64,000 nucleotides of DNA from Desulfococcus sp041737845 (lineage in GTDB: Bacteria; Desulfobacterota; Desulfobacteria; Desulfobacterales; Desulfococcaceae). Location of the stretch: NCBI RefSeq assembly GCF_041737845.1, contig NZ_JBGSQX010000146.1, positions 103,534-167,533 of the forward strand, read 5' to 3'. This document shows positions 1 to 8,201 of this stretch, in pieces. A program made the translations under genes and the position numbers. Numbering within the stretch: position 1 is the first letter of the stretch; the number at the start of each line of letters is the position of its first letter. A model generated the notes under the pieces. It had not been told where the DNA came from and did no database searches. It was given only the letters and a program-made list of their open reading frames with translations.

Positions 1-935
1 GGGGCCGAACTTGGTCGTCGGCTTTCGTGCCGATGATGACCTCTTTGCCGCTTCGGGCCATGGGCGACACGAGTACCCCCCGAACGCGGGCATCCGGTCG
101 GAATTCCCCGGCCCTTTTCATCATGTCGTCGAAAGCCCCGCGAACGTCGTCTTCGCTCTTCAGGCCCAGTCTCACCCCGCCGGCGTCGCTTTTGTGGAGA
201 ATGTCCGGGAAGACGAGCCTGAGGGCCACGTCGCCGCGGATTTCTCCGGCGAAGCTGACCGCTGCATCGGCCGTCTCGGCCAGCATCTCCCGGGGTACCT
301 GGACGCCGTGCAGGTGCAGCAGGCGCTTGGCCTCATGCTCCAGAAGAACGCTGCGGCCCTCCCGCCGGGCGTTTTTAATAAGCCTTTTTCCTTCCGGCTT
401 CGCTTTCTGACCCCAGTTGAGTATGAAATTGGTTTTGGCGTGATAGCTCGCGAGATAATTGCCGCGTTCGGCCAGAACCGAGATGCGCTTGCAGGCGATA
501 TCCAGGGAATCGTAGACGGTGATGCCGTAATATCGAAGCAGGTGCAGGGAATGTGGCTTCTCGGAATTGTACAGGCTGTGGAGAACCATAGGCTTCTTGC
601 GTTTCTTGACCATTTTACCCATCTGGTGGACCGCGCCTTCTTCCATGAGGGAGAGGGATTCGGTGAACCGGATGCCGTACCCCCCGAAAAGGCCTACGAT
701 CAACAGACCGCCGACGCTTGCGGTCCCGCAGGCTGATATCGGCGCATCGGGCAAAGATCGTTGGATCCGCGTCCGTGCCGCCGGCGTCGTGATCAGTGCC
801 AGATCCACCGGCCCATCGATGTCCATAATGCTTCCATATCATTTCAGGCCCAGAATTCGACGCTCGTTGGGATTGACCGGGTAGATCGTTCCCTCATATT
901 TCTCATCGATCAGCGTCCGGATGGCCTGGCAGCCC
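1..935 (-). pseudogene. Decayed remnant of an ADP-forming acyl-CoA synthetase (runs off left edge)
   Basis: The minus strand from about 720 down to 1 encodes the back half of an NDP-forming acetyl/acyl-CoA synthetase: the block GLFGGYGIRF near 680, then an ATP-grasp region with LHKSDAGGVRL and GKEVIIGTKADDQ. Pieces of the N-terminal CoA-binding domain remain upstream: YEGTIYPVNP and ILGLK near 845-895, and DGPVDLALITTPA near 785-820. These pieces are split by an in-frame TGA at 839-841. The roughly 200 residues normally lying between the CoA-binding domain and the GLFGG block are absent. A family-like piece, TDADPTIFARCADISLRD (about 725-775), reads in a different frame from the sequence on both sides. 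One stop, one large deletion and one frameshift make a working enzyme unlikely. An ATG at 826 could start a fragment, but I see no reason to think it is functional. Confidence 0.75.
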
Positions 936-1397
936 CGTTCCGACCAGGCCTTGAATCAGCCGGAAGGCGCCTCCGGTCACCGAGGAGGCCACCTTGGCCT
1001 CCGGCAGCCCCATCCGGGCGTCCTCGGCGGCGATGCGGATATCGCAGGCCAGCGCCAGTTCGAACCCTGACCCGACGGCATATCCCTTGATGGCGGCAAG
1101 GATAGGCTTGTCGAACCGGATGAGACGCCGGGAGGCCTGCTGAAGTTCTTCGAGGTAGGCGCGGTACTCCGAGAGGCTTCGATCCCGGCTGTCCTTGAGA
1201 TCGGCTCCCGATGAAAAGGCCCTGCCCTCTCCGGTGAGGATCACGACATGGATTTCGGGGTCCGTTCCGGCATCCGTGAGGGAAGCCTGAAAATCGATCC
1301 ATAACCTGCGGTTCATGGCGTTCAGGACATGGGGGCGGTTCAGCGTGATGACCCCGATCCGCTGCCTTTTTTCGTATGCGATACATTCGAGATTCAT
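903..1397 (-). pseudogene. Truncated enoyl-CoA hydratase/isomerase
   Basis: A 164-residue crotonase-family protein with a good AGGAGG site before its ATG. It carries the expected core: GVITLNRPHVLNAMN, the oxyanion-hole segment SSGADLKD, the second one AAIKGYAVGSGFELALACD, and MGLPEAKV. Normal family members are about 255-260 residues. Here the similarity stops after GLVGTG (about residue 155), and the remaining residues LPGHPDADR are not family-like. In an adjacent frame the same bases continue as the start of an acyl-CoA synthetase fragment (QAIRTLIDEKYEG). So the gene has lost its C-terminal trimerisation region at a deletion junction around 930-940. The truncated product might still be translated, but is unlikely to be an active hydratase. 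Confidence 0.7.
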
Positions 1398-1742
1398 GGT
1401 CGAGTCTCCTCCTGATTATAGAGACGTTCAGATAATGATTTTGACAAGGCAGAGGGAGGAAGGCGTATAGGTCATACGTCGACGAGCGATAACGAAGCCA
1501 AAATCTTTATCTGAAGGTCCATCAACAGGGTCGCATTCGTCTTTGTTTATGCATAACCGCCACGGATGTCAAAAGGATTTGGCCGCCTTGCCGGCAAAAC
1601 GGTATGGATGAATGAAGCTCTTTTTTAGCGATAAAAAAATTGACTTTGTCCGGATTGTGTTTGAATAGTATGAGCATAAGACATAACTGCCCATGATTCT
1701 ATACAATCTTTTATTGTACAGATGGCCCTAAAAGGAAAAACC
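1398..1742. other. Intergenic region upstream of the NAD salvage operon
   Basis: About 345 bases between the divergent enoyl-CoA hydratase remnant and pncB. The right third is AT-rich and should hold the pncB promoter. A TTGACT hexamer lies near 1640, but I find no convincing -10 box at a proper distance. An inverted repeat at 1702-1718 is listed separately. I see no RNA gene or open frame worth calling. Confidence 0.5.
1702..1718. promoter_or_regulatory. Inverted repeat TACAAT-N5-ATTGTA before pncB, candidate operator
   Basis: Perfect 6-base arms (TACAAT at 1702-1707 and ATTGTA at 1713-1718) separated by CTTTT. The site lies 25 bases before the pncB start codon, so a bound repressor could block transcription or early elongation. 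NAD salvage operons are often repressed by NrtR or NiaR-type regulators, but I cannot assign this site to a named factor. Confidence 0.4.
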
Positions 1743-2930
1743 ATGATCATCAACTCGCTTCTGGATACCGATCTGTACAAACTCACCATGATGCAGGGGG
1801 TCCTCCACCAGTTCCCGTGGGCGGAGGTGGAATACGAGTTCAAGTGCCGGGACGAGGGGATCGATCTGACCCCCGTCGTTGATCAGGTGGCGGCTGAAAT
1901 CGATCATCTTTGCACCCTGCGGTTCACCCGGGAAGAGCTCGACTATCTGGGCGCCATGCGTTTCATGAAAAAGGATTTCATTCAGTTTCTGAGGCTGTTC
2001 CATCTTCAGCGGGACTATGTCCACGTCAGGAATGAAAACGGCCTCTTCCGGATCAATATCACGGGCCCATGGCTCCATACCATCCTGTTTGAGGTGCCGG
2101 TGCTCGCCATCGTGAACGAGGTCTATTTCCGCGATATTCAGCCCCACCCGGATTTCGAGGCGGGCCGGGAAAAACTCATGGAGAAGATCTCTCTCGTCAG
2201 GGCCTCCAACGAGGAGAACCTGGGGTTCGGCTTTTCGGATTTCGGAACAAGGCGGCGGTTTTCCAGGACCTGGCAGGATCGCATCATCAGCACCCTCAAA
2301 AAAGAGCTGCCCCGGAATTTCATCGGCACCAGCAACGTCTATTTCGCCGGGAAATACGACCTCACCCCCATCGGCACCATGGCCCATGAATGGATCATGG
2401 CGCCGCAGGCCCTGGGGCCGCGGCTGGTGGACAGCCAGAAGTTCGCCCTGGAGCACTGGGCCCAGGAATACCGGGGGGATCTGGGAATCGCTCTCTCCGA
2501 CACGGTGGGGTTCGAGTCCTTCCTGAGTGATTTCGACATGTATTTCGCCAAGCTCTTCGACGGGTGCCGCCACGACAGCGGCGATCCCTTCCAGTGGGGG
2601 GACCGGCTCATTGCCCACTACCGGAAATTGAAGGTGGACCCCCGATCCAAGCGGGCCATATTCAGCGACGGCCTCTCGTTCAAGCGGGCCATCGAGATCG
2701 CAAGGTATTTCAAGGGCCGGATGCAGACGGCCTTCGGCATCGGCACCAACCTCACCAACGACATCACGGAGAAGGCGGTCCAGATCGTCATCAAGATGAT
2801 CCGCTGCCAGGGCGCGCCCGTCGCCAAGATTTCGGACAGCCCCGGCAAGCAGATGTGCAAGGACGTCGAATACCTCACCTACCTCAAAAGTGTCTTCAAA
2901 AGAAAGGTACAGGCAGGGGGCGAACCATGA
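1743..2930 (+). CDS. pncB: Nicotinate phosphoribosyltransferase
   Basis: Converts nicotinate and PRPP to nicotinate mononucleotide, the entry step of the Preiss-Handler NAD salvage route, in the cytoplasm. The 395-residue product begins INSLLDTDLYKLTMMQ, the hallmark N-terminus of PncB, and contains FSDFGTRRRFS and GTSNVYFAGKYDLTPIGTMAHE, where the histidine is the conserved regulatory phosphorylation-site region. FSDGLSFKRAIEI and FGIGTNLTND form the phosphate-binding C-terminal part. Length matches the bacterial family (about 390-400). I chose ATG 1743 because AAAGG lies just upstream. The in-frame ATG at 1722 has no ribosome binding site and overlaps the palindrome. The stop overlaps the next gene's start by 4 bases, so the three NAD genes are one operon. 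Confidence 0.93.
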   Translation: MIINSLLDTDLYKLTMMQGVLHQFPWAEVEYEFKCRDEGIDLTPVVDQVAAEIDHLCTLRFTREELDYLGAMRFMKKDFIQFLRLFHLQRDYVHVRNENGLFRINITGPWLHTILFEVPVLAIVNEVYFRDIQPHPDFEAGREKLMEKISLVRASNEENLGFGFSDFGTRRRFSRTWQDRIISTLKKELPRNFIGTSNVYFAGKYDLTPIGTMAHEWIMAPQALGPRLVDSQKFALEHWAQEYRGDLGIALSDTVGFESFLSDFDMYFAKLFDGCRHDSGDPFQWGDRLIAHYRKLKVDPRSKRAIFSDGLSFKRAIEIARYFKGRMQTAFGIGTNLTNDITEKAVQIVIKMIRCQGAPVAKISDSPGKQMCKDVEYLTYLKSVFKRKVQAGGEP

Positions 2931-3703
2931 AAACGCTTTTGCTGATCATCGACCCGCAGAACTCGTTCTGCGACCCTTCGGGGGAGCTTTACGTCGCCGG
3001 GGCGGAGAAGGACATGGCGCGGACCGCCGATCTGATCCGCCGTCGGGGCCCCGATATCCAGCGGATCATCGTGACCCTCGACGCCCACAACAAGATCCAT
3101 ATTGCCCATCCGGTCTGGTGGATCGACGCCGACGGCAATCCGCCGGAGCCGTTTACCCGGATCTCCATCGAAGATATCGACGCAGGGCGGTATCGGGCGG
3201 CGGACCCTGCCCACCGGGCGTGGACCCGGGCCTACCTGGCGGCGATCGGGTCCCATGTCATCTGGCCCTGCCATTGCCTGATCGGCACGCGGGGTCATGA
3301 GGTGTTCGGGCCGCTTCTTGCGGAGTTGAACGCTTGGCGGGAGGCCTTCCACGACCTCGATTTCGTGATGAAGGGGTCGAACCGGTTCACGGAGAATTTC
3401 TCCGCCGTGCGGCCGTCCATGGAGGTCCCGGGCGATCCCGCCACGCAGGTCAACCGCGGCCTCCTCCGGAGCCTGGGCGAGGCCGGCCGCATCTGGGTGG
3501 CCGGAGAGGCGTCGTCCCACTGCGTGGCCGACACCGTGACGGACATCCTCCGCTTCAGCGAAACCCCCGCCATTGCCCAAAAAATCGTCCTTCTCGCCGA
3601 CGCCATGTCGCCAGTACCCGGGTTCGAAGCGGCGGCGGACGATTTTTTTCAGCGGATGCGGGCGGAAGGGGTCGGGGTCTCCGACACCGTCCGGGTGGCC
3701 TGA
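2927..3703 (+). CDS. pncA: Nicotinamidase (isochorismatase-family amidohydrolase)
   Basis: Predicted to deamidate nicotinamide to nicotinate, supplying the substrate of the upstream PncB. The 258-residue protein has the family's catalytic triad pattern. The nucleophile-activating Asp is in LLIIDPQNSFCD (about residue 9). A metal-site LDAHNKIHIAHPVWW follows, then a Lys in DFVMKGSNRF, and the catalytic Cys in GEASSHCVADTV. Nicotinamidases are usually about 190-220 residues. The extra length here is mostly a longer middle segment around the WPCHCLIGTRGHEVFG motif, similar to larger eukaryote-like PncA forms. The gene overlaps pncB (ATGA) and precedes nadD by 18 bases. Another cysteine hydrolase activity is possible, but the neighbours argue strongly for nicotinamide. 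Confidence 0.82.
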   Translation: MKTLLLIIDPQNSFCDPSGELYVAGAEKDMARTADLIRRRGPDIQRIIVTLDAHNKIHIAHPVWWIDADGNPPEPFTRISIEDIDAGRYRAADPAHRAWTRAYLAAIGSHVIWPCHCLIGTRGHEVFGPLLAELNAWREAFHDLDFVMKGSNRFTENFSAVRPSMEVPGDPATQVNRGLLRSLGEAGRIWVAGEASSHCVADTVTDILRFSETPAIAQKIVLLADAMSPVPGFEAAADDFFQRMRAEGVGVSDTVRVA

Positions 3704-3721
3704 CCCCCTGCGCCGAACGCC

Positions 3722-4387
3722 ATGGGAGCAGAAATCGACAAAAAGAAGATCGCCGTCATCGGCGGTTCGTTCAACCCGGTGACCAACGCCCATGTCTGGA
3801 TGGCCGAGGCGGTTTTATCCGCTTTTCCCGGGATGCACCAGGTCTGGATGATGCCGGCCCACCGCCACCCCTTCGAGAAGCACCGGGGGTATTCCTCCCA
3901 TCGGAGCCGGATGATCCGGCTCGTGGAGACGGCGCGCATCCGCTATTTCGGCTACGAGATCGACCACGAACTCTCCGGGGTAACCTACATGACCTTCTGC
4001 CGGTTGCTGAATGATCCGGACTACCGGGACCCGTTCGTGTTTTACATGGTCATCGGCGGCGATTGCGTGGTCGATTTCGACACGAAATGGCAGCATGCCG
4101 AGGAATTGGCGGCAATGGTGCCCTTCATTATCGTGCCGCGACAGGGGTACGACCTGTCCGGGTATCGCGGTCTTCTGTCCCGGCCGCCGCACGTTCTCCT
4201 GAGACATGCCCATATCCCGAATATCAGCGCCACCGAGGTTCGGGCCAGGATCGCCTCGGGCGCATCCATCCGGGAGATGGTGCCTGCGGAGGTTGCATCC
4301 TATATTCGCCGCCATCGGCTCTACGAAGAAAGAAACGGCGGCACGGCCGGTAACCCGCCCGACAGGTTTCCCCCGCCGGCCGCCTGA
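3722..4387 (+). CDS. nadD: Nicotinate-nucleotide adenylyltransferase
   Basis: Adenylates nicotinate mononucleotide to deamido-NAD, the step after PncB. The 221-residue product has the nucleotidyltransferase signature GGSFNPVTNAH near its N-terminus (GxFxPxHxxH class) and the second signature ISATEVRARI near residue 180. The last 20 or so residues are rich in Pro and Gly and look like a disordered tail. It is the third gene of the pncB-pncA-nadD operon, 18 bases after pncA. Together these give nicotinamide to deamido-NAD. NAD synthetase (nadE) is not in the window. Some members of this group prefer NMN, so substrate specificity between NaMN and NMN is inferred from context. Confidence 0.88.
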   Translation: MGAEIDKKKIAVIGGSFNPVTNAHVWMAEAVLSAFPGMHQVWMMPAHRHPFEKHRGYSSHRSRMIRLVETARIRYFGYEIDHELSGVTYMTFCRLLNDPDYRDPFVFYMVIGGDCVVDFDTKWQHAEELAAMVPFIIVPRQGYDLSGYRGLLSRPPHVLLRHAHIPNISATEVRARIASGASIREMVPAEVASYIRRHRLYEERNGGTAGNPPDRFPPPAA

Positions 4388-4441
4388 GGTTTGCGGGGGT
4401 CAGGAAGATCCATCTCCGGGGATGGCGGGAAGCCGGGTCTG

Positions 4442-5557
4442 TCAACGCATGATGACGAGCTGCTGCCCCGGGTGGATGGCGCTGTTGTATTTCAGGTTGT
4501 TCCACTGGAGGAGATCCCGGAGGGGAATGGTGAGCCTTTCTGCAATCATTGTCAGGCTGTCGCCCTGTTTCACGACATAGACATCCTTCTTCATGTTCGC
4601 CCGTTGCGCCTGCTGGCGGGCGACCAGGGCGCTGAACCGCTGGGAAAACCCCTGGGACGCCCCTTTGGGAACCAGGATGACATGGCTTCCCCTCACAAGA
4701 CGATTTCCGAGGATTTCGGGGTTGAGGTCCTTGATTTTCTTGAAATAGGTGCCGGACGCGTCGGCGATGGTCCGTACCGGGACATCGGATGACAGCGTCA
4801 GTTGCACCCGGTCGAATTCCACCGGGCCGTAAAGATCCTCCCGGGTGAGGTTGAATCCGTATTTGGGAAGGTCCGAAAGAATCATCTTGATGGCCAGGAT
4901 CCGGTAGACATAGCGCATCGTCTCCGCGGGCAGGTAGAGGTGGTAGTAGTTGCGGGTGCCCTGTTCGGCGATGCGCCGGCCCATGCCCGCCTCCCCCATG
5001 TTGTAGGACGCGGCGGCCAGGGTCCAGGAGCCGAAGTCCCCGTGGAGCTTTCTGAAATACTGGATGGCGGCCCGGGTCGATGCAAACAGGTTCCGGCGCT
5101 CGTCGATGTCCTCGTCGATCCGCAGCCCGTAGCGACGGCCCGTATCCTTGATGAACTGCCAATAGCCCACGGCCCCGGCGGATGACCCGATGGTCGGCAG
5201 GAGCGCGCTTTCGGCGATGGCCACGTACTTGAGGTCCAGGGGCATGTTGTTTTCCCGGAGCATCCTTTCGATGTAGGGCATGACCCGGCCGGTCCGCTTG
5301 GCATACAGGATGAACTGGGGCCGGTTCCAGATGGTCAGGATCAGTTCCTTTTCCAACTCTTCCCGGATGTCCGGGTCGTCCAGGGGCACGGGTTCGCCGC
5401 AGAAGTCCAGGGGCGGCGAGATCCGGATGGCGGGAAGGTTTGAGGGAAACAGGGCGGCGTCGGGAATCTCCAGGGGGGCGCCTGAAGCGAATCCCGAAAC
5501 CGCCGCGAAAAGGGATGCGATCCACAGGAGCAGCGTTCGGTGAAGGGTTCGGTTCAT
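4442..5557 (-). CDS. LysM-containing membrane-bound-type lytic murein transglycosylase (MltD-like)
   Basis: Cleaves peptidoglycan glycan strands in the periplasm. The 371-residue protein starts with a signal peptide (MNRTLHRTLLLWIASLFAAV). An SLT/lysozyme-fold domain follows, with the catalytic Glu in YVAIAESALLP and the following GAVGYWQF and AAASYNMGEAG motifs. A C-terminal LysM domain (YVVKQGDSLTMIAERL, then LLQWNNL) binds peptidoglycan. An upstream in-frame ATG at 5575 would add six residues; I prefer 5557 because it gives a clean signal peptide. It faces nadD convergently, with about 55 bases between the stops. MltD proteins of enterobacteria have two or more LysM repeats; this one has a single clear copy. 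Confidence 0.88.
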   Translation of the reverse strand: MNRTLHRTLLLWIASLFAAVSGFASGAPLEIPDAALFPSNLPAIRISPPLDFCGEPVPLDDPDIREELEKELILTIWNRPQFILYAKRTGRVMPYIERMLRENNMPLDLKYVAIAESALLPTIGSSAGAVGYWQFIKDTGRRYGLRIDEDIDERRNLFASTRAAIQYFRKLHGDFGSWTLAAASYNMGEAGMGRRIAEQGTRNYYHLYLPAETMRYVYRILAIKMILSDLPKYGFNLTREDLYGPVEFDRVQLTLSSDVPVRTIADASGTYFKKIKDLNPEILGNRLVRGSHVILVPKGASQGFSQRFSALVARQQAQRANMKKDVYVVKQGDSLTMIAERLTIPLRDLLQWNNLKYNSAIHPGQQLVIMR

Positions 5558-5598
5558 GATAAATCCATTTCTCATGGTTTTGGAGAGACTATGGTTTT

Positions 5599-6201
5599 TC
5601 AGAGTTCTTTCGCCTTGGCGGAGAGATAGGATGCCACGCCGTCCGCCGTCGGTGTCATCCCCGTGTCGCCTTTCTGCCAGCCGGCGGGGCAGACCTCGCC
5701 GTATTCCTCCGCGAACTGGAGGGCGTCTATGGTCCGGAGCATTTCATCGACGTTCCGCCCCAGGGGCAGGTTGTTCACCACCTGGTGCTGGACGATGCCG
5801 TTTCGATCGATGAGGAAAGAGGCGCGAAGCGCAACCCCCGCCTCGGGATGCTCAATCCCGTATTTGCGGGTGATTTCATGCTTGACGTCGGCGACGATAG
5901 GAAACTGGACCGGCCCGATGCCGCCGTCGCCCACGGACGTATTCCGCCAGGCAAAGTGGGTGAACTGGCTGTCGATGGAGACGCCGATCACCTCGACGCC
6001 GCGCTCCTTGAACTGCCCCATGCGATGGTCGTGGGCGATGATCTCCGTCGGGCATACAAAGGTGAAGTCCAGGGGCCAGAAAAAAAGGACGACGTATTTA
6101 CCCTGGTAGTCCGACAGGTGGAAATCTTCCACGATCGTCCCGTCGGGCATGACCGCGGGGGCCGTGAAGTCCGGCGCCGGTGAGGCTACGAGTATGCTCA
6201 T
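5599..6201 (-). CDS. Typical 2-Cys peroxiredoxin (AhpC/Prx family)
   Basis: Reduces hydrogen peroxide and organic peroxides in the cytoplasm. The 200-residue product has the peroxidatic Cys in DFTFVCPTEI (about residue 50) and the resolving Cys in GEVCPAGW (about residue 170), so it is a typical 2-Cys enzyme that forms an intersubunit disulfide. The C-terminus after VCPAGW lacks the YF motif expected in overoxidation-sensitive forms, ending instead in a helical ASYLSAKAKEL. A strong AAGGAGG site precedes the ATG. No reductase (AhpF or thioredoxin) is adjacent. The gene follows the methyltransferase at 6322-7323 on the same strand by 120 bases, so it may share transcripts with that operon or have its own promoter. 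Confidence 0.93.
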   Translation of the reverse strand: MSILVASPAPDFTAPAVMPDGTIVEDFHLSDYQGKYVVLFFWPLDFTFVCPTEIIAHDHRMGQFKERGVEVIGVSIDSQFTHFAWRNTSVGDGGIGPVQFPIVADVKHEITRKYGIEHPEAGVALRASFLIDRNGIVQHQVVNNLPLGRNVDEMLRTIDALQFAEEYGEVCPAGWQKGDTGMTPTADGVASYLSAKAKEL

Positions 6202-6321
6202 GGGGTCCTCCTTGTCATCATTTGTTGCGGTTGGGTCTTCGAATGGGTCTCGTAAGTTAAGACCGCTCCCGGGATTTTCAAGTCATCCCGGGAAACCGCC
6301 GTTTATGTGCGGACCCTCGGG

Positions 6322-7323
6322 TCAGCCGCCCTTGACGCCCATCAGGACGTCTGAATCGTTGGGGGTCTTGACATGGAGGCGGCGAATGCTCCCGACGCCG
6401 ACATTCTCCAGCATGGCCGTGATCTCCGTTTCGGTGTAGGACTGTCCGCCCTCGGTCCCCAGGAGCATGTTGAGGGAGAAGAGCGCGGGAAACAGGGGGC
6501 GATCGCGGGTGTCGTCCAGGATGAAGTCGTGGACCAGGATCAGTCCCCCGGGTGCAAGGGCCGCGACTGCCTTGGCGATGAGCGCTTCGCACTCCCCGGG
6601 GCCTTCGCCGTGGAGGATGTGGGAAAGCCAGACCACGTCGTGACCCTGCGGGATCTCGTCGGTCAGGTAATCCCCTGAAACGAAATCGATGCGGCCGCCC
6701 AGGCCGAAGCGCTCGATGGTTTCCAGGGCGAACGGACGCGTGGTGGGCAGATCGAAGACCGCGGCCCGCAGTCCCGGGTTGTGCTTGCAGAAATGGATGG
6801 CATAGGTGCCGGGGCCGCCGCCCAGGTCGAGGAGATTTTTTCTGCCGGCCAGATCCGCCATGGGAACGACCCGGGGGGCCGTGCTCATGGCGAGGTTGAA
6901 CATGCCCAGGAGGAAATTCCTACGGATTTCGGGGTCCTGAAAATTGGCCCGCTGCCGCACGGGCCGGCCGCTCCTGACAGCCTCGTCCAGCTTCGACCAG
7001 GAGGCCACCAGGTTGTGGTGGTGGAGGATGATGTATCCGATATAGTCGGCGGAGTCTCTGGAGAGCCAGGTCAGGCCTTCATGGGTGTTGGCGAAGGCAT
7101 CTGCCGTCTTTTCCAGAAGCCCCATGGCCGCGAGGGCGTCCAGAAGCATGGCGGTCGCCCTGGGATCCGCCTGCAACCGTGCGGCGATCTCCGTTGCCGT
7201 TATCCGGCTGTTTCCGATGGTGGTGAAGATGTCGAGCTTGACCCCCGCGTGGAGCGTGCAGGTCTGCCAATAGAAGCCCGAGGTCGTCAGCAGCGCCCCC
7301 GGGTGCCATGTTCCCTTTTCCAT
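6322..7323 (-). CDS. SAM-dependent O-methyltransferase-family protein
   Basis: A 333-residue class I methyltransferase with the layout of the plant/bacterial O-methyltransferase family. An N-terminal winged-helix dimerisation domain (KLDIFTTIGNSRITATEIAARL) is followed by the Rossmann domain. The SAM motif I is LLDLGGGPGTYAIHF (about residue 165). The acidic residue VFDLPTT and the later LSHILHGEGPGE are also typical. The general-base His/Glu of small-molecule O-methyltransferases plausibly lies in HILHGEGP. The substrate is unknown. It is the last gene of a redox operon running leftward from 11618, 51 bases after the HoxU-like ferredoxin, with a good AAGGAG site. Similar proteins in anaerobes act on quinones or tetrapyrroles, but nothing here decides that. 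Confidence 0.75.
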   Translation of the reverse strand: MEKGTWHPGALLTTSGFYWQTCTLHAGVKLDIFTTIGNSRITATEIAARLQADPRATAMLLDALAAMGLLEKTADAFANTHEGLTWLSRDSADYIGYIILHHHNLVASWSKLDEAVRSGRPVRQRANFQDPEIRRNFLLGMFNLAMSTAPRVVPMADLAGRKNLLDLGGGPGTYAIHFCKHNPGLRAAVFDLPTTRPFALETIERFGLGGRIDFVSGDYLTDEIPQGHDVVWLSHILHGEGPGECEALIAKAVAALAPGGLILVHDFILDDTRDRPLFPALFSLNMLLGTEGGQSYTETEITAMLENVGVGSIRRLHVKTPNDSDVLMGVKGG

Positions 7324-7373
7324 GATCGCGTCTCCTTGTTCCTGACGGGGTGCCTGATGCCTCTCTCTTTTCG

Positions 7374-8132
7374 TTATCGCTTGGCCGGCCTGGAAAAGGT
7401 TCGTATCCGTTCGGAAAAGAGCTTGGCGCAGGTCGGGCAGTAGCGGTGCTCTTCCTTGACGTGGGGATGGGGGGCGGTCCGCCGCTCGATGTAGGCCAGG
7501 AACTTTGGCGTGGCGAACCTTTTGCCGCAGCCCTCACAGACCGCGAGGGGATGCTGGCCGATGATCTCGTCCCGTATGGTGATGAGGCGGACATTTTCGC
7601 GGTCCTCCAGGGTGATGGCGTCCGTCGGGCAGATGTTGGCGCAGGTCCCGCAGCCGATGCAGCGGCCCTCGATGGGCACGACGAAATGAACCCCGTCCCG
7701 TTTTTCCATTTTGAGGGCCTCGGCCCCGACGATCTCCTTGCATACCCGGATGCAGAGGCGGCAGCGGATGCAGCCGTCCGGCGGCGGCCCCAGGGGGATG
7801 CCGTGGGCCTCGGCCATCTGCCGGATCTTTTTGGATTGCGGCGCCATCTGGAGAAGGTTCTTGAACGCCTTGAGGCGTGCTTTTTTGACGAGGTCGCTTT
7901 CAGTTTTGACGACGAGGCCCTCCCGGACCTTCAGGATGCATGAGAGCATGGTCGTCGGCTCGCCCGTGTGGCCGATGATCTCGACGGCGCAGAGCCTGCA
8001 GGAGCCAGAGGGCTTCACGGCCGGATGATGGCACAGCGTGGGGATCGCCGTGCCGCCGGCCCTGGCGGCATCGAGCACCGACATCTCCTTTTCCACGGAC
8101 ACACGCTGATCGTTGAGGGTGAAGGTTATCAT
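7374..8132 (-). CDS. HoxU/NuoG-type [2Fe-2S] and [4Fe-4S] ferredoxin subunit
   Basis: An electron-transfer protein of about 252 residues. The N-terminal [2Fe-2S] ferredoxin fold has cysteines in TLCHHPAVKPSGSCRLCAVE and LSC. A NuoG-type segment follows, then two [4Fe-4S] clusters (CIRCRLCIRVCKEIVG and CIGCGTCANICPTDA). The C-terminal tail carries two CxxC pairs (CEGCGKRF and CPTCAKLF) around a YIERR helix, probably a small zinc or iron site. This is the N-terminal part of complex I NuoG or of HoxU, without the catalytic molybdopterin domain. I chose ATG 8132 because GGAG precedes it at good spacing; upstream in-frame ATGs at 8144 and 8168 lack this. It likely passes electrons between NAD(P)H and the flavoprotein encoded at 8910-11093. 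Confidence 0.85.
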   Translation of the reverse strand: MITFTLNDQRVSVEKEMSVLDAARAGGTAIPTLCHHPAVKPSGSCRLCAVEIIGHTGEPTTMLSCILKVREGLVVKTESDLVKKARLKAFKNLLQMAPQSKKIRQMAEAHGIPLGPPPDGCIRCRLCIRVCKEIVGAEALKMEKRDGVHFVVPIEGRCIGCGTCANICPTDAITLEDRENVRLITIRDEIIGQHPLAVCEGCGKRFATPKFLAYIERRTAPHPHVKEEHRYCPTCAKLFSERIRTFSRPAKR

Positions 8133-8201
8133 TTTCCGCTCCATGTGGGTGTGGGGTCCTGTTGGCAATGATGTCCGCCGGCGGGCGCCATCCGGAAAGG
8201 A

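Noticed and set aside
11..736. Long plus-strand open frame opposite the acyl-CoA synthetase remnant
   Set aside because: The minus strand carries recognisable ATP-grasp and CoA-ligase blocks across the same span; the plus-strand translation has no family resemblance and no ribosome site.
839..841. In-frame TGA in the synthetase remnant as a selenocysteine codon
   Set aside because: The family needs no selenocysteine there, and the same locus shows a deletion and a frameshift, so decay explains the stop better.
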